Source: Micromonosporaceae bacterium (lineage in GTDB: Bacteria; Actinomycetota; Actinomycetes; Mycobacteriales; Micromonosporaceae). From it: a DNA stretch of 43,452 nucleotides. Each line of letters begins with the position of its first letter. Positions within the stretch are counted from its first letter, which is position 1. Where the stretch lies: positions 1 through 43,452 of the forward strand of contig JAFGOK010000100.1 in NCBI GenBank assembly GCA_016926535.1. The letters are read 5' to 3'. The position numbers and the translations under genes were made by a program. A model generated the notes under the pieces. That model was not told where the DNA came from, made no database searches, and saw only the letters and a program-made list of their open reading frames with translations. Positions 1 through 9,716 of this stretch are shown piece after piece.

Positions 1-167
1 GCCAGGTGCCGTTGCGGGAGATGAAGATCGCGTCATGGTGGTTGCCGGGGGCAGTGATCTTCCTGCTTGGCAGCATTCCGACGGCGAAGCTCGGTAGGAC
101 CACGGTGCGGTAGCCGGCCGGCATCGGTCTTGGTCCAGGGCTGGCGGAAGAATCCTCTGCCCTTCAT
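1..167 (-). pseudogene. Tyrosine recombinase (phage-type integrase) fragment, frameshifted, runs off left edge
   Basis: Read on the minus strand, this stretch gives KGRGFFRQPWTKTDAG, then (one frame over) YRTVVLPSFAVGML and HDAIFISRNGTW. These are the blocks around the middle of the catalytic domain of actinomycete integrases, ahead of the RHxxAT box, which would lie beyond the window. The two parts are separated by what looks like a 4-nt duplication at about 113-122 (gccggccggc), so the gene is frameshifted as well as truncated. Recognition is by motif style only. It marks old mobile DNA at the left border of the cluster. Confidence 0.6.
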
Positions 168-720
168 TCGGAAGGAGGCCGGTCCTCAGGCGTGTGCCCA
201 CCCGGGACCTGGTCCGTCGTTGGGAAGAACCGTTGCGGGAATCGTCCGAAGGTCAGCAGGACGGTCAGGGTCAGGGGAGCGTCGGGCGCGGGGCCGGTGG
301 TGATGCCGAGCAGGAACCGGCAGTATCGCCCCACACACAACGAACTACCCAGCCACACCGCCCTTTGCACGTACGCTCAGAGTCGGATGGTCGAGGACCT
401 CAGGCAACCAACCGTATTCTTTGTCGCGCACACGATCACGTCAAGACCGCTCCGCGGTATCCGCCCGACAGCAGGCGAAAAACCCCGACCAGACCTCTCT
501 GCGTGGACTCTGAATCGTCAGGACCAAAGATGCCTAAAATGCATTGACACTTATAATGATGTGACGGTGATGCCCCGACTCGCCCTCTGGCCTATCCTGT
601 ACCTGCCTACCGCGCGGGTGTGGCATCAGGCCGAAGGATTGGCCGTGCCGGTAGGACGCCATTTCCTTGGCTATCTAGTCTTGGGCCGTCGTGTTTCAGA
701 CTGGCGAGAAGAGGAGCAGG
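168..720. other. Region without a recognised gene, left of the Tld pair
   Basis: No convincing gene is visible. The 373-aa plus-strand ORF starting at 192 is an out-of-frame shadow running into the TldD-like gene, and the 68-aa minus ORF (164-370) has no recognisable family. A TATAAT hexamer at 552-557 and TTGACA at 544-549 stand out from the GC-rich background, but they are too close together to form one -35/-10 pair. At most one of them is a promoter element for the Tld operon. An AGGAG ribosome binding site lies at 712-716. Confidence 0.4.
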
Positions 721-2067
721 ATGAACCTGGTTTCTCCGCAGGCAGACGAGTACGAGGTGGTCAGGCGGGCACTGCTCCGGTCCACATCGGTCGGCGTCGA
801 CTCAGCCAACGTCTTCATCGAACGCCGCCGCAAGGTGGCCGTGCGATTCGCGGACAGCCGTATCGTGGACCTGGCGGTGAGTCGCCGGGCTGGCAGCTGC
901 GCCCGGTGGATCTCCTCCAGGGATTCCCGGTACCGGGCTGTCGACAGCATCGACCCGTCGACCGTTGCCCTGTGTGTCGGTGGGGACTCGACACAGCTGA
1001 CTCGCCTCCCGACATCGGGGACCGCCGGTGGCGCGATCGAAACGGCCGAGGACGTCAAGAAGCTTGTTGGCGAACTCGATCGGGCCGCTCGGGACACCGA
1101 TTCGCGCGTACGGCAGGTGCTCGTCGACGCGGAGTGGCAGGAGCAGTTGGTAGTCGTGGTTACGCTCGACGGCATCGTCGCCGAGAAGCGCCATCTGCGC
1201 TATTTGACCGTCAGGGTCGTCGCTGGGGAGGGCTGCCGTGTTGCTGCCGGCTTTTATACTCCGGCCAGTTCCGATCCGTCATCCGGCTTGGACCCGGTAC
1301 AGATCGGCCGTGAGGCGGCGCGTCGTGCGGTGACCTCGCTCGCGGGCTGGCCGGTGCCTCCCCGCCGCATGCCTGTCGTGGTCGGTCCGGGGCGAGGCAT
1401 GGTGTTGATTCACGAGGCGTGCTGCCATCCGCTGGAAGCGGACGAGATTTCCCGTGGATCGATCTACGCCGGATGTCTCGGCCAGCGTATTGCGGCGCCG
1501 GGGGTGTCCATCGTCGATGACCCGCTCGTGCCGACCGGGGTCGGAACTTACCAGTGGGACGATGAGGGTACGCCAGCATCGGCGACCATCATGGTCGAGG
1601 ACGGAATTCTGCGGTCATATCTCACGGACGCGGCGACCGCAGTTCAGCTTGGAGTCCGGAAAACGTCGAACGGACGTCGCGAGGGTTTTCTGGACATCCC
1701 GATTCCTCGAATGAGCAACACGTGCGTACGACCTGGCGACCTCGATCCCGAGCAGATCATCGCCAACACCACGTCTGGGCTGTATGCCCAGCATGTCGGC
1801 GGCGGCGAGGTGGTGGAGGCCACCGGCGACTTCGCATTCCGGGTTCTGAACGGTTTTCTCATCGAGGATGGGAAACTCGCCGACCCGGTTCAGGAGACGA
1901 CCGTCCAGGGCAACGGTACCGAGGTTCTCCTCGGAATCGACGCGGTGGGCAACGATGTGCGTCTAGGAGCGGCGAAGTGCGGGAAATTCTCGGCATTGGT
2001 GCCCGTCGGAGTGCAGGGGCCGACGCTCCGCATCCGGTCACTGCTGGTGGGCGGGACCGGCGAATGA
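721..2067 (+). CDS. TldD-like metallopeptidase (TldD/PmbA family, catalytic subunit)
   Basis: This 448-aa protein belongs to the TldD/TldE (PmbA) family of zinc peptidases that act as a TldD-TldE heterodimer on small, unfolded or modified peptides. The metal-binding HExxxH is present as HEACCH (residues 231-236). The C-terminal family signature, with GAAKCGKF and VPVGVQGPTLRIRSLLVGGT, is intact. The ATG at 721 follows AGGAG at 712-716 and is preferred to the ORF-track start at 691. It overlaps the TldE-like gene by ATGA, so the two are coupled. In E. coli the pair trims microcin B17 and degrades CcdA. Here the substrate is unknown: inferred options are release or trimming of a LysW-linked or peptidyl intermediate, or a resistance function. 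Confidence 0.85.
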   Translation: MNLVSPQADEYEVVRRALLRSTSVGVDSANVFIERRRKVAVRFADSRIVDLAVSRRAGSCARWISSRDSRYRAVDSIDPSTVALCVGGDSTQLTRLPTSGTAGGAIETAEDVKKLVGELDRAARDTDSRVRQVLVDAEWQEQLVVVVTLDGIVAEKRHLRYLTVRVVAGEGCRVAAGFYTPASSDPSSGLDPVQIGREAARRAVTSLAGWPVPPRRMPVVVGPGRGMVLIHEACCHPLEADEISRGSIYAGCLGQRIAAPGVSIVDDPLVPTGVGTYQWDDEGTPASATIMVEDGILRSYLTDAATAVQLGVRKTSNGRREGFLDIPIPRMSNTCVRPGDLDPEQIIANTTSGLYAQHVGGGEVVEATGDFAFRVLNGFLIEDGKLADPVQETTVQGNGTEVLLGIDAVGNDVRLGAAKCGKFSALVPVGVQGPTLRIRSLLVGGTGE

Positions 2068-3374
2068 GCATCGAGGCGTTGCTGGAGACCTATCTGGACG
2101 AGTGCGCACGGCAGGGTGTGCAGGCCGAAGCACGCGCTGTCGCGAGTCGGCGGGAGGAACTGGTTGCCCGCAACGGGGCAGTCGAGTCTGACGGGGTAGC
2201 CGACGATACGGTGGTCAGCCTTGCAATGGGGGAAGGCGACCGCCGAGTGGTTCTTGCGAACGGTGTCGATGCCGACCCGAGAGAGGTGGTCGACGAAGGC
2301 GTCGCAGTCCTGCACGCCATGTCGGCCTTCGACGGCACCGGGCGAGTCGGGATGGTCGCCAACGCCGGGAGCGGGCAGTGTGCGGGGCGCACCGCCGGGT
2401 CTCTTGCCGAGGTGCGCGACGAGCTGCTGGATCGTTCAAGGCTCGCCGAAGCACGAGAGTGCGAACTCCGCTCGACCCAGATCGCACGCAGCGTCCACTT
2501 CGTTTCGTCGAAGACCCGGCTGACATACCGAACCTCGTTGGCATCACTTCTGTTGCGGGCGACTAGATCGAACGAGGATGACGAAGCTGTCCACGTGGAC
2601 TCCTCTGACTCCGGTCCGGACATGCGGGTACTTTTGGACGCTTTCGACACTCGCATCCTGCATAACGTCCGGCGGCAGTTGACCGCACCGGCACTGCCGG
2701 TGGCCAGGGCACTGCCGGTCCGCGTCGTGTTGGACGGGAGGGTGGCGGCCGCGCTGGTCTGGATGCTCGCCGAGTCCCTGTCTGCCGAGGCCGTGGAGCA
2801 GGGGTGGAGTCTGTTCCAGGGACGCCTCGGTCAGACAGTGAGCTCGGACCTAGTCTCAGTCGTCGATGACCCGATGCTGGCCGGTGGTCCCCGCTGCTTC
2901 CCGTTCGACGACGAGGGGGTGCCAGCGTGTCGGAGAACGTTTATCGATCATGGCAAGTTGACGGGTTTCCTCGGCTCGCGAGCCTTCGTCGAGACTGTCG
3001 AGGGCAGCCGTCCAGGCCATGCGCGACAACCCGATGCGACCTCCGCACCTCGACCGGCACCGAGCAACTTCTTCATCGAACCCGCTGAGACCCCCTTGCT
3101 GTTGGATGCGCCAACGCTGCGGATCGTACAGACGCACGGCATTCGATTGGCGAACAACATCACTGGCGAGTTCTCGACCGGTGCCACCGGCCTGGTGGAG
3201 GACGATGGCAAGGTATGGCGGGTGACCGGCCTGAGTATGGCTGGCAACGTTATCGATCTGTTTCGCGGGGTCGAAGGGCTGGGCACCGGGCTCCAGTGGT
3301 CGGTTCCGGACGAGACCGAGGCGTCGTTCGGATCGCCCGACCTGCTGGTCCGTGGTCTGACCATTGGAAGGTGA
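2064..3374 (+). CDS. TldE/PmbA-like partner subunit
   Basis: This 436-aa protein is of the size and type of TldE, the non-catalytic partner of TldD. It lacks an HExxxH motif in the position used by its neighbour, as expected for TldE. It keeps family features such as LVSVVDDP, the FDDEGVP block near the middle and the C-terminal NITGEFSTGATG and WRVTGLSMAGNVIDLF segments. The ATG at 2064 overlaps the TldD stop (ATGA), indicating translational coupling and 1:1 expression. The longer ORF from 1722 is the same frame read back through tldD and is not the start. It converges on the MFS gene with a 48-nt gap. Confidence 0.8.
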   Translation: MSIEALLETYLDECARQGVQAEARAVASRREELVARNGAVESDGVADDTVVSLAMGEGDRRVVLANGVDADPREVVDEGVAVLHAMSAFDGTGRVGMVANAGSGQCAGRTAGSLAEVRDELLDRSRLAEARECELRSTQIARSVHFVSSKTRLTYRTSLASLLLRATRSNEDDEAVHVDSSDSGPDMRVLLDAFDTRILHNVRRQLTAPALPVARALPVRVVLDGRVAAALVWMLAESLSAEAVEQGWSLFQGRLGQTVSSDLVSVVDDPMLAGGPRCFPFDDEGVPACRRTFIDHGKLTGFLGSRAFVETVEGSRPGHARQPDATSAPRPAPSNFFIEPAETPLLLDAPTLRIVQTHGIRLANNITGEFSTGATGLVEDDGKVWRVTGLSMAGNVIDLFRGVEGLGTGLQWSVPDETEASFGSPDLLVRGLTIGR

Positions 3375-3422
3375 CTTCGCTGGGGATTGGGGCTGCGATA
3401 AGCCGTGACAGTGTGTGCTGCG

Positions 3423-4673
3423 CTAGTTCGAAATCGCTGGACTTGTCGTCGCGACGAGTCTGGTTCGCTCACCCCACTGAACCACTGCCGGTGTGACCAG
3501 GCCAGACAGGGCGAACAGTAGGCCAAGTCCGATCCACCCGACTCGTCCGAGACTCAGCACCAACCCGATCATCAGGACCGGAGACACCGCCGATGCAGCC
3601 GACATGCCGATCCCCAGCAGACCCTGGTACTGACCCTGTGCGTACTCCGGCGCCAAGCCAAAGCTCACGGCATATGAACCCGCCGTGTAATGGAGCTCTC
3701 CGATTGTATGGATGGTCACGGCACCGATCAGAAGTAGAATGGATGTCCATCCTGGAACGCCTGCTGCCAGGCCGATCAGGGAGCAGCTGGCCAGAAATAT
3801 CACGCCTGACCGACGCAGCGCGGCACCTCCACGTCGGACTGTATCGACATTTCGACCCACCCGAGCCTGGAGCAGTACCACTAGTGCGGTGTTTATCACG
3901 AGAAAGATCGATATGATCCATCTCGGGGCGTGAGTGTGATCGACAACCCAGAGTGGTAGCGGTGTCATGATCACCGAGAACTGCATGGAGATCACGGCAT
4001 CCACGATCGTGAAGGCAACGAACGACTTGTCGGTCAGCGCCGTCCAGGGCTTGTGGTGTCCCTCTGGCTTGGGCAGCGGTTCGTAGCGCGGCAGGCGGCC
4101 AAGTATCGCCCAGGTGCACACGAAGGTCAGCGCATTGATGATGATGAGCGACTGGTATGCCTGGGCTGTGCCGATCGCCACGGCCACCCCGCACCCCAGC
4201 GCGCCTACCGAGATCGCGAGGTTGCCGATCGCCGCCAGGACGTTCGGGAAGGCGGCGTTCTCTCTGCCGCCAACCCGTCGGATCAGCGCCCGGTTCACCG
4301 CGACATATGCGGTGAGGCAGATGACCTCCAACGAGGTGACGATCACGAACGGCACAAAGCTGTGGATGAATACGTAGCAGACCGTGATCGCCGCCTCGAT
4401 AAGCAAGATCGTTCGAGCTACTTCACGCGGGCCGAGACGGTCCGCCAGATCCCCGATCAGGGGTGCGCCAGGAAGCCCGACAGCGCCGGCCAACGTCAGA
4501 CCGACGCCGACTTGCCATGTCGACAGGTGCACGACACGGGTGAAGAAGAGCGTCATGGCGGTCAGGACCAGTCCTCCGCCGAAACAGTTGACCAGGGAGG
4601 CTAGTCCGAGAATCCGTGGCGCACCCGGATCGGGAATCAGCGCCTCGCGCATCCCAAAGGAGTGAAGCTTCAA
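3423..4673 (-). CDS. MFS transporter, probable product exporter
   Basis: This 416-aa hydrophobic protein has about 12 predicted membrane segments and the MFS loop 2-3 signature as GDLADRLGPREVART. The first half is GLASLVNCFGGGLVLTAM...; a hydrophilic central loop (PLPKPEGHHKPWTALTDK) separates the two six-helix halves. The start is taken as TTG at 4673, preceded by AAGGA. It is the last gene of the minus-strand operon of two ATP-grasp ligases and an SDR, starting just after the SDR stop. The context suggests export of the finished compound or self-protection. Substrate cannot be read from the sequence. Confidence 0.8.
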   Translation of the reverse strand: MKLHSFGMREALIPDPGAPRILGLASLVNCFGGGLVLTAMTLFFTRVVHLSTWQVGVGLTLAGAVGLPGAPLIGDLADRLGPREVARTILLIEAAITVCYVFIHSFVPFVIVTSLEVICLTAYVAVNRALIRRVGGRENAAFPNVLAAIGNLAISVGALGCGVAVAIGTAQAYQSLIIINALTFVCTWAILGRLPRYEPLPKPEGHHKPWTALTDKSFVAFTIVDAVISMQFSVIMTPLPLWVVDHTHAPRWIISIFLVINTALVVLLQARVGRNVDTVRRGGAALRRSGVIFLASCSLIGLAAGVPGWTSILLLIGAVTIHTIGELHYTAGSYAVSFGLAPEYAQGQYQGLLGIGMSAASAVSPVLMIGLVLSLGRVGWIGLGLLFALSGLVTPAVVQWGERTRLVATTSPAISN

Positions 4674-4682
4674 CAGGGTCCT

Positions 4683-5450
4683 TCAGTACTTGCTGTTCTG
4701 TTCGGCCGGGCGCAGCCGCAGACCGTGCACGCCGCCGTCCACGGCGAGTATGGTGCCCACCGAAGCGCCCGACAGCGGGCTCGCCAGGTAGGCGACCGCG
4801 TAGGCCACCTCGTCGGCCGTCACCAGCCGACCCATCGGCTGGCGCGCGTTGAGCTTGGCCCGTTCCGCTGCCGGATCATCGGTCTTGTCGAGCAGCCGGT
4901 TCACCCATGGTGTGTCCGCTGAACCGGGGGCGACACAGTTGACCCGGATGCCTTCCCCGAGGTGGTCAGCCGCCATGGCCAGCGTCAGTGCGTACACCGC
5001 ACCTTTGCTGGCCGAATACAGCACTCGCTTCTGCATCCCAGCCCACGCGACGATCGAGCACATGTTGACGATTGCCGCTGCAGGTGAGCGCCGCAGGTGC
5101 GGCAACGCGTGTCTGGCGACCCTGACCATCCCGATCAGGTTGACGTCCAGCACCCGCAGCCACTCCTCATCGGTGTTGCCGGTGACATCTCCGATCGCGC
5201 TGATCCCGGCATTGTTGACCACCACGTCCAGCCTGCCGAACCGCTCGACCACGGTATCCACGGCCGACTTGACCATGGCGTCGTCTGTGACGTCGGTCTT
5301 GATGCCTACGAGGTCGTTCGGGAGGCCGTCCGGGTTCAGGTCGAGCACGGCGACCTCGGCTCCTCTGCTGTGCAGCAGTTTCGCCGTGGCCAGGCCGATT
5401 CCCGACGCACCGCCGGTAACGATTGCGACCAGACCTGCGAAGTCACTCAC
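4683..5450 (-). CDS. Short-chain dehydrogenase/reductase (SDR)
   Basis: This 255-aa classical SDR has the cofactor loop TGGASGIG near the N terminus, the NNAG motif, and the catalytic Tyr/Lys as YSASK with an upstream Ser (CSIVAW). An acidic residue at the end of beta-2 (AVLDLN) favours NAD(H) over NADP(H). The GTG at 5450 is chosen because GGAGAG lies 5 nt upstream; the ORF-track start at 5516 would overlap the upstream ATP-grasp gene. It sits between ATP-grasp and MFS genes. Inference: oxidation of the C5 hydroxyl of the DADH-derived unit to a ketone, so that the class III aminotransferase can install the amine that is later guanidinylated. Confidence 0.85.
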   Translation of the reverse strand: MSDFAGLVAIVTGGASGIGLATAKLLHSRGAEVAVLDLNPDGLPNDLVGIKTDVTDDAMVKSAVDTVVERFGRLDVVVNNAGISAIGDVTGNTDEEWLRVLDVNLIGMVRVARHALPHLRRSPAAAIVNMCSIVAWAGMQKRVLYSASKGAVYALTLAMAADHLGEGIRVNCVAPGSADTPWVNRLLDKTDDPAAERAKLNARQPMGRLVTADEVAYAVAYLASPLSGASVGTILAVDGGVHGLRLRPAEQNSKY

Positions 5451-5512
5451 GAGTTCTCTCCTATTCGCTCTGGGACACCTGGAAAATGACGGTGACGTAG
5501 CGAGGCGTCGGT

Positions 5513-6721
5513 TCACGCCTCGTTACCGTTCGGCTGTGCCGGGAACAAGCATCGGCGGTTCTGGACGAGACTCTCGTGGTCGACCGCCATGTGCACCAGT
5601 GCACCGCCGCGCGACAGGTTGTCTGTCCATCCGGTCGCTTCCGACGCGGTGGTCACGGTGGAGAGGACCACGCCGGAGGCCCATGATCCGTGCGGGTCGG
5701 TAATCCGTAATCCGGCGATCTCGTCGGCGTCGGGAAAGACGACCTCTGCCGCGCCTACCGGTGTGCTGGGCAGCTCGACCGGTCGTCCGCAAGCTATCCG
5801 AACGACCTGCTCAAACAGATCGATACCCCAAGCCGCCCCCACCATGTCCATGATGTAGTCGCCGGGAGTGCGGACGGCCGCCTCCATGACGACCGGTCCG
5901 GTGTCGGTCTGACGCAGCTCCACGTGCGCGATGCCACTGTGCATGCCGAGAGCGTCGAGGACCGCAACAGCCGATGACCGCAGCTGTGCGTAATCGTCCT
6001 CGGCCAGCCTGGCCGGTGCGAGGTGACCGACCTCGACGAAATAGGGCGGGCCAGTCGTTCGTTTGGCGGTCACATTGGCGAACACCGGTTTGCCGGCCTG
6101 GAACAGCACCTCGACGGAGAACTCCGGTCCGTCGACGAACTCCTCCAGCAGGAACGTCGTTGGCCGTTCTGTGCCGTACCAGGCTTTCAGTTCTTCGAGG
6201 CTGGTCACCAACTGGACGCCTTCGCTACCGGCGCGATCGATTGGCTTGACCACCACACGACCGAGCGCAGCCATCCACTGGGCCCCCTCGTCGAAGTCAT
6301 GCACGTGATGCCACCGTGGCTGGTTGATGCCTCGTCGCGCGAAAGCGGCTCGTTGCAGCGTCTTGTCACGAGATGTCAACGCCGCCCGCAGGCCAGTCCC
6401 AGGCCGGTGGTACTCATCGGCGATCAACGCTGCGGGGATCACATGGTCCTCGCTGAACGCGACCACCCCCTCGGGCGGACGGTCGCCGAGGGCCTCGCAG
6501 GCGGCTGTGTACCAGTCCGATGACACCAGGGTGTCGCTCTGCAGCGGGATGGCCCTGACGTCCTCTCCCAGCAATCGCCGTGTCTCCGGTGTGGCGAAGT
6601 TCGCGGCATGGTCGATCACTGTCATGGACAGACCCAGTCGGCGACCCGCAACGAGATACGGTCTCCCCTGACTGCCTAGACCGACCAGCACTAGTCCGTT
6701 CGGCGCGCGAAACCCTGACAC
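5513..6721 (-). CDS. ATP-grasp carboxylate-amine ligase 1
   Basis: This is a 402-aa ATP-grasp enzyme that activates a carboxylate as an acyl phosphate and joins it to an amine. Visible motifs are the N-terminal nucleotide-type fold (LVLVGLGSQGRPYL), the ATP-grasp lysine region VVVKPIDRAGSEGV, the hinge LLEEFVDGPEFSVE and the metal-binding region HVELRQ...VVMEAAVRTPGD. GTG at 6721 is favoured because GGGAGG lies 7 nt upstream; the ORF-track TTG start would include that site. It follows ATP-grasp ligase 2 by 17 nt. An in-frame TTA codon (complement of 5708-5710) hints at bldA-type control. Likely role by inference: forming a peptide bond to the azabicyclic amino acid. Confidence 0.85.
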   Translation of the reverse strand: MSGFRAPNGLVLVGLGSQGRPYLVAGRRLGLSMTVIDHAANFATPETRRLLGEDVRAIPLQSDTLVSSDWYTAACEALGDRPPEGVVAFSEDHVIPAALIADEYHRPGTGLRAALTSRDKTLQRAAFARRGINQPRWHHVHDFDEGAQWMAALGRVVVKPIDRAGSEGVQLVTSLEELKAWYGTERPTTFLLEEFVDGPEFSVEVLFQAGKPVFANVTAKRTTGPPYFVEVGHLAPARLAEDDYAQLRSSAVAVLDALGMHSGIAHVELRQTDTGPVVMEAAVRTPGDYIMDMVGAAWGIDLFEQVVRIACGRPVELPSTPVGAAEVVFPDADEIAGLRITDPHGSWASGVVLSTVTTASEATGWTDNLSRGGALVHMAVDHESLVQNRRCLFPAQPNGNEA

Positions 6722-6738
6722 TGTTGGGCCTCCCAACC

Positions 6739-8040
6739 TTAAGCGACGGGTTTGGTCTGGATGTGGATTGCGGCGGCCAGTCGCCTGCCGTTAGCGATCG
6801 CCTCGGTGGCGGTGGCGCCGCGGGCAATGACGTGACCGATCTTGTCCTCGTTCCAGGTCAGTGGTGGCACCTCATCGCCCGGCGCCACCGCCAGCCTGAG
6901 GTCGACGAATGCCGGGTCGGCGCGCACGGCGTCGATGCCGGTGACCTCCACGACCTGTCCAGGCTCCGGGGTGAGGAACCGGATGGCTGCGCCACCGCGA
7001 GGATCTGGCGACGCGGTCAGCGGCTCCAGTACGCCGAACCCGGAGGCCAGCGCGTAGCGCTCCATGTCGACGCCGTAGACGACCTCGGCCAGCTCGTTGA
7101 TCCGGTCACCGCCGACCCGGTTGTGCGATTCGACGATCCGTGGGCCGCGCGAGGTCAACTTGACCTCGGTGTGGCCTGGGCCATGGCGCAGCCCCACCGC
7201 GTCGAGGAAGTCCGTAACCAGTTGCGTGACCTCGCGCAGCGTCTCTGGCGAGCAACGACTGGGTTGGGAATGTCCGATTTCGACGAAGCCGCCGGGGCCA
7301 CCACACTCCTTGTCCGTCATCGCGACAACCACGTGCCGGCCATCGAAGGTCAGCGTTTCCACGCTGATCTCTGGGCCGTCCAGGTACTCCTCCATGAGAA
7401 AGTCGTCGAAGGAATCGGTGAAGGACAGGTCCTTGGCCTCGAAGCTCCCGTCGAGCGACCTGAACCTGTCGGCAGCGGCGTCCACATCGGTCTGGTCCCG
7501 GATGCAGAAGACCGCGAGACTGCCTGATTCGCGGACCGGCTTGATGATGACGGGGAGGCCGTGCGCCTGGACGAAGTTCCGAACGTCCTGCGCGGTCCGG
7601 CCGACCGCGCAGGCTACCGGACTGATGCCCCGCTCAGCCAGATGCCGGCGCATCTGCCACTTGTCCAGCAGCAGCTGCACGGTGGCGACGGAGTCGCCGT
7701 AGAGGCCGAGCGCCTCGTTGATCCGCGCAGCGGGCAACAGTCCAAGCTCGAACAGCGAGATGGCCGTTTGGAACGGATATGTCGTGTGTAGCGCCCGGAC
7801 CAGTGGTAGAAGTCGGTCAATGTCACCGTAGTCGAGCAGTAGTGCCTGATCGACATATGGCCAGTGACCACGGTCATACTCATCCGGAAACTGGGCGTGA
7901 ATCACGTCCAGGCCGAGTTCCCGTGCTTTGCGTACATGCTGGAGTTTGCCGCCGATCATCAGGATACGAGGCCGTTGGATGGCGACCGTCGAAGACCGTT
8001 GACCGGTGGGTACGACATCGTCGGACAACGTGGCTCCCAT
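6739..8040 (-). CDS. ATP-grasp carboxylate-amine ligase 2
   Basis: This 433-aa ATP-grasp protein shares architecture with its downstream neighbour: VIIKPVRESGSLAV, LMEEYLDGPEISVE, a CGGPGGFVEIGHSQPS loop, and HTEVKLTSRGPRIVESHNRVGGDRI as the metal- and phosphate-binding end. The VESHNRxGGDRI signature is seen in amino-acid ligases of the BacD/biotin-carboxylase-like type. The ATG at 8040 is chosen; upstream in-frame codons exist to 8184 but would run through an inverted repeat and have no good RBS. Two adjacent ATP-grasp ligases suggest two amide-forming steps, or one inactive partner. Substrates are unassigned. Confidence 0.8.
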   Translation of the reverse strand: MGATLSDDVVPTGQRSSTVAIQRPRILMIGGKLQHVRKARELGLDVIHAQFPDEYDRGHWPYVDQALLLDYGDIDRLLPLVRALHTTYPFQTAISLFELGLLPAARINEALGLYGDSVATVQLLLDKWQMRRHLAERGISPVACAVGRTAQDVRNFVQAHGLPVIIKPVRESGSLAVFCIRDQTDVDAAADRFRSLDGSFEAKDLSFTDSFDDFLMEEYLDGPEISVETLTFDGRHVVVAMTDKECGGPGGFVEIGHSQPSRCSPETLREVTQLVTDFLDAVGLRHGPGHTEVKLTSRGPRIVESHNRVGGDRINELAEVVYGVDMERYALASGFGVLEPLTASPDPRGGAAIRFLTPEPGQVVEVTGIDAVRADPAFVDLRLAVAPGDEVPPLTWNEDKIGHVIARGATATEAIANGRRLAAAIHIQTKPVA

Positions 8041-8140
8041 TCTCGTGCTTAACGTTCTGACGACTCTGCGGTCATATGTTCGTGCACATGCGACCGGCGT
8101 CGTCGAGGCAATCGAACCATGGTGCGGCATACCCGATGGT

Positions 8141-8176
8141 GATCCCACCGGTGGGCATCTCACCACCGGTGGGATC
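8141..8176. promoter_or_regulatory. Perfect 14-bp inverted repeat, probable operator
   Basis: GATCCCACCGGTGG and CCACCGGTGGGATC are exact reverse complements separated by 8 nt. Each arm itself holds the palindrome CCACCGGTGG, so there are two copies of the palindrome 18 bp apart on the same face of the helix. It lies about 100 bp upstream of the ATP-grasp 2 start, in the 295-nt gap after the class III aminotransferase gene. There is no T-tract on either strand, which argues against an ordinary terminator and for an operator of a dimeric regulator, though an RNA hairpin cannot be excluded. Confidence 0.55.
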
Positions 8177-8335
8177 AGGCGCAATGTGGTACAGGACCAC
8201 CGCCGAGAACCCTACCACGGTACGGCGTCGGTGAGCGGTCATCGTGATTTGCACATGGGTCGGCATTAATGATTATCAATCGAAACGGATGCCAGAGACA
8301 CTGTCATCAGCAGGGATCTGTGACAATGTCTTATG

Positions 8336-9541
<1,206 letters not shown>

Positions 9542-9616
9542 TTCGACAGGCTAGACTCTGTTGGCGATGATTTCAGCCTTTGCAGAATCACAGATGTTTC
9601 CGGATCACTGCTCGGG

Positions 9617-9669
9617 TTGACTCGACAGTCGCTCGAATCCCATGATGTGTTCCGAAGATATTCGGAACA
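9617..9669 (+). promoter_or_regulatory. Candidate promoter and 9-bp inverted-repeat operator before the response regulator
   Basis: TTGACT at 9617-9622 and CATGAT at 9641-9646 (18-nt spacer) make a plausible -35/-10 pair. Immediately downstream, TGTTCCGAA (9648-9656) and TTCGGAACA (9661-9669) form a perfect inverted repeat around GATA. The repeat would overlap the transcription start and lies within the 175-bp region between the divergent aminotransferase and response-regulator genes. The layout suits autoregulation or control by another cluster regulator. Confidence 0.5.
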
Positions 9670-9716
9670 GTACCGCGATGGTGTCAGACGACTGTGCTCG
9701 ATCGAGACGGAACACA

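Noticed and set aside
544-557. TTGACA and TATAAT as one promoter
   Set aside because: The hexamers are separated by only 2 nt, which cannot form a sigma-70-type promoter.
192-1313. 373-aa plus-strand ORF at the left end
   Set aside because: It is out of frame with the TldD-like gene, which has clear family motifs, and its sequence is rich in Arg/Gly as expected of a shadow frame.
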